Source of the DNA: Vandiemenella viatica
Lineage: Eukaryota > Arthropoda > Insecta > Orthoptera > Morabidae
DNA: 64,000 nt
Reading direction: 5' to 3'
NCBI GenBank assembly: GCA_031002005.1
Contig: JARYHS010013630.1
Span: 29,537,504 to 29,601,503, forward strand
The position numbers and the translations under genes are program-made. Below are positions 63,771 to 64,000 of this stretch, one piece after another. The number at the start of each line of letters is the position of its first letter. Positions within the stretch are counted from its first letter, which is position 1. Under the pieces are notes generated by a model, which ran no database searches, was not told the origin of the DNA, and was given only the letters and a program-made list of their open reading frames with translations.

Positions 63771-64000
63771 ACGCTATGTTTGACATGCTGGTATGATCCC
63801 TGTACCTATGGCATGTGTATACTGATTACTTAATTGTAACAGTAACTTCAGTTGTAAGGTTCATTTTTGGTAAAGAAGGTGGCTGCCAAACAGAAATGTA
63901 CTATAATGATGACATCAGATAAATGTCACAATGTCTGCTATGGACTGCTTAATACAGTCTGTTAACACATTCTTTGATTCCTACCTAATTTTTTTATCTT
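63771..64000. other. No recognised feature
   Basis: Right edge of the window; AT-rich with no motif. Confidence 0.35.

Noticed and set aside
1..64000. CRISPR arrays, bacterial operons, promoters with ribosome binding sites
   Set aside because: The window is eukaryotic; direct repeats found are microsatellites, transposon ends or tandem units without spacer structure.
44355..64000. N-terminal THOC5 exon with the start codon
   Set aside because: Minus-strand frames in this range were checked by eye for a basic, charged leader ending in phase 0 at a splice donor. None was convincing, so it may be too short to see or lie beyond the window.

Overview
This is eukaryotic, AT-rich, repeat-dominated DNA, almost certainly from an arthropod with a large genome. 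Three protein-coding exons on the minus strand match THOC5, a THO/TREX mRNA-export subunit, and they splice together in frame. The transposon types are those of insects (mariner, Tc1, DUF4817-type, piggyBac, PIF/Harbinger, ZBED-like hAT, Helitron-like, Penelope-like and several LINEs), and a tRNA-derived SINE occurs about eight times. Intron size and SINE style suggest a polyneopteran such as an orthopteran. That placement is inference.

Host gene: THOC5 runs right to left. Its exons lie at 44005-44354, 17018-17093 and 5854-6039, separated by introns of about 26.9 kb and 11.0 kb. The next exon (3') lies left of base 1. The N-terminal exon was not found between 44355 and the right edge. Nearly everything else is transposon sequence inside or upstream of this gene. 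A second possible gene fragment (plus strand) lies at 63211-63770.

Layout. 1-5545: Tc1 remnant, Penelope-like (PLE) ends, a LINE split by an LTR-like insertion, and a PLE with long inverted arms. 5854-6364: THOC5 exon and a 184-bp palindromic element. 6886-17017: DUF4817-type transposase, LINE, piggyBac with an internal MITE, and a second DUF4817 element with an internal MITE. 17094-28100: old hAT-like ends, inverted-arm PLE, LINE, Helitron-like pieces, second piggyBac with a SINE inside, and a 3.3-kb hAT with clean target duplications. 29640-35640: a dispersed repeat invaded by a mariner and a Harbinger element, then SINEs, Helitron-like DNA and tandem repeat. 36490-43960: PLE fragment, mariner, SINE and LINE copies. 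45230-49014: Tc1 remnant with a perfect SINE insertion, a LINE end and SINEs. 49702-53390: a head-to-head Penelope pair. 53405-62885: LINE, SINE, mariner and LTR-like copies.

Most transposon reading frames are broken. The least decayed are the mariner at 56215-57532 (one frameshift) and the Penelope copies at 49702-53390. Exact target duplications let several nested insertions be ordered. The recurring theme is PLE ends arranged as inverted repeats (four loci), each carrying a CTGANGA-hairpin-GAAA motif that resembles a hammerhead ribozyme core. Stem III and the cleavage site were not established.
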